From Ianthella basta (taxonomy: Eukaryota > Porifera > Demospongiae > Verongiida > Ianthellidae), in the NCBI GenBank assembly GCA_964019415.1, contig OZ025870.1:2355001-2419000 (forward strand): a DNA stretch of 64,000 bases. The letters are read 5' to 3'. Position numbers and translations under genes: made by a program. Within the stretch, counting starts at the first letter, position 1. Each line of letters opens with the position of its first letter. Of the stretch, positions 49,985 through 64,000 are shown piece after piece. The notes beneath the pieces were generated by a model. It did not search any database and had not been told where the DNA came from. It saw only the letters and a list, made by a program, of their open reading frames with translations.

Positions 49985-52900
49985 ATTGACATGTGGTTTG
50001 TGAAGGTGTGAGCATGACAATGGCATAGGCATGAAGTAAACAATACAAGTGGAGAGTTGTGGTGTAATTACACAAACATGTCCACTCACGGAGCACAAGG
50101 AGACGGTGGTCCATACAAAGGTGCAAAATACGACCCTCCACAGGAGTCTGACACAGGGAGATAGGCGATGGGGGACATGCCGCCTTGCATGAAGGTTCTG
50201 TTCCTCCTTGCCTGACGATGGAGAGCAAGAGTGTCCTTGTCTACCGGCTTGGCCAAGGTCACTTCCACTGTGGTGCCATCAATCTCAACACCTAGACAAA
50301 GGGAAGGTAGATAGATGAGCAGATAAAAGCATGCATGGTCTAAATAGTAATGCAATAAACTACAGTAAGGGTTGGAATACATCACTAAAACTAGTTTGAC
50401 AGCAGCCCCTGTAAATCTGCTGTAATGGTTTTAAATCTTAAAACTTTCCTTTTTCCACATAGTAACTACACATGCATATGCAATATGGGTTTGAGCAGTC
50501 AACGGAAGAAATAGGAAATGCTTTATTTGTTTCTTCTTATGCCAACTTCAACAATGAGCAGCAGCATCCAACTGGCACTGACGTGGCTCCATTGCAAGTG
50601 TATACATATCTCTGTGTAAGTAGTAGCTGTGCAGGTGGTAACGTACGCATGTATATCCAATAGTGGATGTAGGCGGAGCCAATTCAAAGTCTTCACACAA
50701 TTGCTGAGTGACACGTGGAACTACCTCCATTGTTTAGGCAATACCATAACACCCAATAGTTGAGCTAACAGGCGTCAGTTGGCCCTGTTCATATTAGGAA
50801 TCAAGTTGTGTTAATTGGACACTGTACTAACACAGACTACAGCTGATTTCAGAATGACTGTCCAAAAGGTAAATGGCTGACATCACTAAATGGTGTGACC
50901 TCATAGCAAATGGCAATACTGTACAATAGAAATGATGTACTGGCAAGCAGTTAAACTAATAGTGACGTCACGCCATTTGGCCCTTCTGTCATTTGTCATT
51001 TTGACCAACCATTCTGAAATTGGCTGTAACACAGACAATTGTTGCACAAATGGCAAATGGTGGAATGGCATATTTGATACTGGACAGGGTGCAACGTAGC
51101 GACAAGCAACAAATATAGCGACGCCATCATTAGCCAAATTGGTCGACCAATCTGAAATTGTAGCCAACAAAAGGTGAATGACACTGAGTAGATGCATAGA
51201 TATGAGTCCATGATGGCGAGTGAGGAAGACCTGTTAACACTTAGTCAGTTCTTTATATGTACGTACATTGATCACTTTGCTTGCTTCAAAGAACTACAAG
51301 AACCACTAGACAAGTGTAAATAGACATTAAGAGTTTTGTGTTAACTTTTACTAGAATAAGGTGGCAATTGATGACCCTGTCCCTTACCGTTGATCTGTGC
51401 GATGGCCATCAGTGCCCCCTCCCTGTGCTGGAAGTGGACAAAGGCGTAGTCTCTGATCTTCTTGACCCGCTCCACAGGAGCAATGGCGGAGAAGGTCTCC
51501 TCAAGCTGGGCCTCTGTCGTGCTGAGCATCAAGTTTCGAACGTAAATCACCTTCACCTACATGGGCAGAGAAGGGGAAGTTGAGGGGAGTGAGTGAGAGG
51601 GAGTGGAGTGTAGGGACAAGAGAGAAGAGGGGAGGGGGAACAGAGTGTGAGGGGCAGTGGACGGAGGAGAGGGGAGGGCTGGAATGAAAGAATCTGTAGG
51701 CATTTTTCTTGTGCCCCAAAATGGTCCACCTGCTACTTACAACGCCCCCACAGAAGGCGCTATTTTCATAACACTATTCATGACTCTCCTCACCCACCCC
51801 ATTTCCAAAAATAAACAGCATCTCAAGTTTACAAACAAAGATGTCACTTTATTGTATATCTCAGACACATGACACATGATACATATACAGGCCCACAGTG
51901 AAGTGGAAGTTCCATTTGAGGTGTGTACTCCTGTGGGTGGCTTACTCTGGTCACCAGAGAACATCAGCTTGTACTAGAAACAATGGCAAAAGTGTGGCAA
52001 AAACACTGGGCATAGAATAACTCGACCTTTGCACTCATTCTGCAACCTAGCTCTTGACCTCCTGACGTCACACCATTAGAGGGATAGCTACACCATATAT
52101 AAGGCAACCACTAATCTAAACCAGCCACACGATGTATTGGAGCATACTGTGATAACTCGAAAGCAAAGAGCCTGACTTGCAATTGTCTCAGATGTGCTTG
52201 TGTGAACTCTGTTTTGGAAGAATATCATTCCTCAAAAAGGCACCCTGAACACAGCTAGCTCTCTAATGAGGACAGTGCTTACTGTCCCAGTTACATTTGC
52301 ACTAAACTACCTCTAGAATACGGCACCCATCTATTGAGGACATGCCAGCCTAGAATATGAAAAAGGTACACCTAATTGCAGGTCATCAACATCTACTCTA
52401 AATAGAGGATGGATGAGGCCTGTGTATTGAGTGTGCAAGCACCAAAGAGGGTTAACCCAACAGACTCCAATTAATGCTTAACGACAGCCACAAACATCCA
52501 CAATTAAACCTTGGAGCAGCCAGTTAAGACATTCACACAACTCCAAGTTGCTTACTCCAGCCATGACGTCCTCGTCCACTTCTATCTCTGGCTCCGCCCA
52601 GTCCACTGCAACGTTGTGCCCCCAGAGCTGGATGCGACCAGAGATGAGCTTCTTCCTAGCCATCGCTGCCATCCGGTGACTGTCGTACTCAATGAAGGCA
52701 AATCCACGGTTCTTGGTCTTGTCACTCGCAGACGGGTACACTATAACATTCTTGACTCCTTCTGTCACCTGTGCATACACACAGACAGACAGACACACAG
52801 TACAAGCTAAGGTATATTTGTATGGCTTCAAGAACATCAGTGTTGACAATAACAAGTCGTTTCCCCGACAGGTCATGAACATGGTGAAACCCTTGCTGTG

Positions 52901-54753
52901 TTTACAACTGGCAATGCATTGAATTTATACTACAACAGCACATGTGAATCAGTACTCACTATATATACAACATTAGCTGCAAAAGCAACGCTGCATTGAA
53001 GTAAGTGCACTTACTCTACTGAGGACAGTGCTTACTTTCCCCACTACGGGGGAGAGGGGAATTAAAGTTCCAAGAAACAAGGGGGACTGAAATCAGAATG
53101 CACACAACGCTGATGTAAATGTCTTGTTTAAGTTCCAAGGGGGCTGAATGTCAATCCCCACCTGCCTCAAATCCCTGGCTTGACACCAGTAGAGATGGTA
53201 ACAGCCACTAATAAACAGTATTGGTAAAACTGGTGTACACATTATATACAGATCTGGAGTAGAACTGGTAAGCAATGACTAGCGTTCAGATCTTCCACGC
53301 AAGCAATCACACACACTCGATGCGACTGCACTGCTGCTTAGCATCACGTGCTAAGCCTGCATGCTGTGGACAGTGCACAAGCAACAAGCACACACGTACA
53401 GTCACGGGTTGAGGATAGCTATGTACGAAGCCGAGTCTCAAGGGATGAGGCTAACGTGATCCAACTCTTCAACAGTGAATTTCACGTAAATGATAACAGC
53501 TTCACTGACTACTAGTTACCACTGCAGATAATCCTAAAATAACTGGCTAGAAGACATATAAAATGCATACCAATGCATGCATGAACATGCACACAGACAC
53601 ACACACACATATACACATACATGCACACAGAGATACAGCAGTGTTTACGCACCACGCACATACACTTGGAACAGTAACTGGTAAGTTTAATGACAGATAT
53701 GTAAAATGAGCTTCTGAATTGAACCACACTCATGCATGCATGCATGCAAGAAAGCACAACTGAGCTCTTAGCATCCTACACCCTCACCTTCTCAATCTCC
53801 TCCAAGATATCGTCCCTCACCACGCGTTTGGGTATACCTCCAATAAACAGACGGCAGTTGTCGATGGACATGCACACCCCGAGGAGACGGCCCTTGCGAA
53901 TCTCGTAGTTGTTAAATAGTTTCACGCACTTCTTGGCCTCTGCAGGAGTGGAGTACACAACAAAGGCGTAGCCACGGTTGAATCCGCTGAAGTCCACCAT
54001 CAGCCGGAGCTCGTAGATCTTCCCAGCTTGCTCCAACACCGGCACAAGCTCGTCTTCAAAGCAGTCCCTAGGGATCTTGCCGACAAACACTTCGGATCCG
54101 CGTGGAGGGCTCTGTCCGGACCAATCAGGCGGAGGGCCGTAGCGACGCTGGCCGTTTTGCTGCACGATTGAGTATCCAGTCCGCTGCATCAGTTTTGAAA
54201 TAGGCGGCATCTCCCGCTCTGAAGGAACGTTAACTTCTCTTCCGTCACCTTCCTCGTCTCGTACCTCTTCCGTTGTAGTCCGCTCACAGTCTCCTGTTTC
54301 CCCGACATCAAATGAGTCCTCTCCTTCGCTCGAACCAGGAGCCGGTATAGGCTTGGGGGGGCAGGGTTTGGCGTAGTTGGGACGGAGCTTCGGTGGAGTA
54401 GGATCTTCGTCGTTCAGGTCTTGTTCCTTTTCATTGCCGCTGTCAGCGTAATCCGTCCTGGTCGTTGAATCAGCACCGGTGTAGAATCCGCTGGAGTCGA
54501 TGGTGGCGCTGGCGTCTTTCGCCTGCAGTTCACTCTTCGGGAAGGGGGTTGAGGTTGTCAATAGCTTGGTGAGCTCTCGTCCAACAGGCTCTTCTTCCTC
54601 GCCCGCCTCGTGTTCGTCCTCCTCCAGTATACTGTCCTTAAGGTAGGAGTCTCCATCGCTGGAAGGACTGCAAGGCGCACTAGTTCCTCCGTCTGGACCG
54701 ATGCATGAGATAGGGGAAATGGTCGCGCTGCTAAGGAGGGCATTGGAGCTCAT
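47428..54753 (-). CDS. A1CF: A1CF/RBM46/RBM47-like hnRNP protein, 7 coding exons, 706 aa
   Basis: Exons with agreeing phases: 54753-53788, 52768-52556, 51556-51388, 50291-50090, 49714-49519, 47951-47834, 47684-47428 (sum 2121 bp). Residues 1-200 form an acidic Ser/Pro-rich extension. Then comes the family entry motif ([25 protein letters not shown]), RRM1 ([13 protein letters not shown]), [22 protein letters not shown]2 ([10 protein letters not shown] ... [20 protein letters not shown]), [15 protein letters not shown]3 ([10 protein letters not shown] ... [13 protein letters not shown]), [11 protein letters not shown], an RS/Gly-rich linker, and the tail of a DND1/A1CF-type dsRBD ([20 protein letters not shown]), ending in a Pro/Gly/Tyr-rich tail. 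Known relatives bind mRNA 3' UTRs, act in RNA editing complexes (A1CF, RBM47) or germ cells (RBM46). The long N terminus and weak first half of the dsRBD are unusual. Which of the three paralogs it corresponds to cannot be told; it may predate their split. Confidence 0.9.
48000..48190. repeat. degenerate TGACA-rich sequence
   Basis: Irregular repeats of TGACAT/TGACGT/TGACAG in the same intron as the minisatellite, probably decayed units of the same array. Confidence 0.5.
48837..49500. repeat. minisatellite with higher-order structure
   Basis: Built of 31-bp units (GTGACAGGTGACAGTGACAT + AATACACTATA) and 85-bp units that add an ACAGAGGACAGTGAGACAAC segment. That segment occurs at 49003, 49119, 49204, 49320 and 49405, spacings 116, 85, 116, 85, so the array repeats with a 201-bp super-unit. 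It lies in intron 5 of the A1CF-like gene. Confidence 0.85.
49895..49984. repeat. (TG)n microsatellite
   Basis: TG run with two CG interruptions in intron 4 of the A1CF-like gene, about 100 bp from the exon 4 donor. Confidence 0.95.
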
Positions 54754-55122
54754 ATCGTTTCTTCTTTCTCGTTCAGGGTCCTTTTAAAGGGATGGAGCTA
54801 GTGGGTAGGTCGGCTTGGGCTAGCTGTCGATTCCGGGGAACGAGGTGACGGTGATCGTACAATCGAACAAGAATCGGTTAAATCAAGGGAGATCTCTAAA
54901 TAGGAACAGTGCGACAGCGAATGATCTGCAACACACTGCAGGAGTGCAGATATTATACGGTGTTGTTTGTATCCGTGTTATAATTATATGGGATATGCTG
55001 GTCGTGCAGCCACCGAGTGACATAGTTGGGTGCAGGGAGCTAACTGTCTGCTTTTGACCATCAATCAGAGTGGAGCTCTTCTACAGGCCAGGCTGAGACA
55101 AAGATGAGTAACCCTTCATTTG

Positions 55123-55246
<124 letters not shown>

Positions 55247-55329
55247 ACGAGAGAATTCATATTGACTTGCTCTTGCTCATTCCATTTCTTCTTTCGTTGA
55301 TTTACTCTGTCACCCATTGGCTTGTTCAG

Positions 55330-55412
55330 TCACTCACACACTCGTCCAGTTCATTCACTCACTCACTCATTCACTCACTCATTCACCCATTTATCCTGTC
55401 ACTCAGAGTCAT
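55330..55412 (+). repeat. (ACTC)n/(ATTC)n tetranucleotide repeat
   Basis: TTCACTCACTCACTCATTCACTC pattern with variants. Confidence 0.8.
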
Positions 55413-56016
55413 TCATTCAATCCAGCAAGCTATATAGCAGGCCCAGTGTTTAACATGCATGCATACGTACACACAAACCTACTTGCCTACATATATACAT
55501 ACATGCATACATGTGATATTCCTATCATTATATTATATCTCCCTCTTTTTAAGTGAAGATGTATGAATGTTGAAGGGAAGCAGCAATGTTATAGAGTACC
55601 AGCTTCCTCCAATAAGTGCAAGGCTGTGTAGAAATTATGGAATCTCAAAGGAAAACAATGTGATTTGGCAATGGTCACATTTTGCTAGGAATAACTGCAA
55701 TAATAGAGCTGATGCTAGCTAAAATTATGTAAATTTTATAGTGGCTGTAAGCCAATGTGTCAACAGAAAGCTTAGACAGAGTAATTGTAGTTTTGCTATT
55801 ATTCAAAGTCGCTTTTAAAAGCTTGTAACAGCTCAACTTGTGTGTATGGCACATGTGATGAATAAAAACGAAAGCGTTAACGGGAAAGCTAAATGTAGCG
55901 CAAACTGAGAGCGGAACGCGTAAAGACGGGTAACAACTAACGTGTAAGAGGAAACCTCGCATAGTTTTGTGTTCTGAGTGAGTTGTGGCTATCTCGCGCG
56001 GATCGGATCTAACAAG

Positions 56017-63906
<7,890 letters not shown>

Positions 63907-63911
63907 CTGTA

Positions 63912-64000
<89 letters not shown>
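63912..64000. repeat. (CA)n microsatellite at the window edge
   Basis: Pure CA to the last base; the true end is outside the window. Confidence 0.95.

Overview
The window looks like nuclear DNA of an invertebrate animal. It has GT-AG introns, exons of 45 bp to 1 kb, no operons, very abundant (TG/CA)n arrays and several families of terminal-inverted-repeat (TIR) elements. The gene content is a CARD gene expansion, an apolipoprotein L-like gene, an A1CF/RBM46/RBM47-type RNA-binding gene and a Pil1-like BAR gene. Together these point to an early-branching metazoan, most plausibly a demosponge. That placement is inference; no rRNA or other marker gene is present.

Layout. (1) About 1-5 kb: repeat-rich, with a possible first exon at the extreme left edge on the minus strand. 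(2) 5-27.2 kb, minus strand: one large gene (CARD paralog 1) with at least 12 coding exons whose reading phases all agree. The order is CARD, a short linker exon, a helical possibly death-fold domain, a 297-residue conserved domain, then a coiled-coil tail whose exons have been tandemly duplicated. Its introns hold many mobile elements (pogo-like, MULE-like, hAT-like, foldback, LINE fragment). (3) 27.2-34.7 kb: segmentally duplicated DNA with a small minus-strand coiled-coil gene starting at 34661. (4) 35.0-36.1 kb, plus: an intronless apolipoprotein L-like gene, divergent from the coiled-coil gene across a 337-bp gap holding a perfect TGACGTCA site. (5) 36.9-43.1 kb, plus: two further CARD paralogs. 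One is clearly broken. The other has a deletion that either truncates it to a CARD-only protein or has forced use of a new splice acceptor. (6) 44.4-45.2 kb, plus: a two-exon gene fragment with a death-domain-like C terminus and an in-frame TAA. (7) 47.4-54.8 kb, minus: a complete seven-exon A1CF/RBM46/RBM47-like gene (706 aa). (8) 56.0-64 kb, plus: a seven-exon gene for a BAR-type helical protein resembling fungal eisosome proteins Pil1/Lsp1.

How it may work together. The three CARD paralogs share a CARD, a novel domain and a coiled coil. That layout recalls CARD-coiled-coil scaffolds of the CARD9/CARD11 type, although no homology outside the CARD is claimed. They flank an ApoL-like gene and a death-fold-like fragment, so the 5-45 kb stretch resembles an innate-immunity or cell-death neighbourhood undergoing gene birth and decay. 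The two genes at the right look like ordinary cellular genes.
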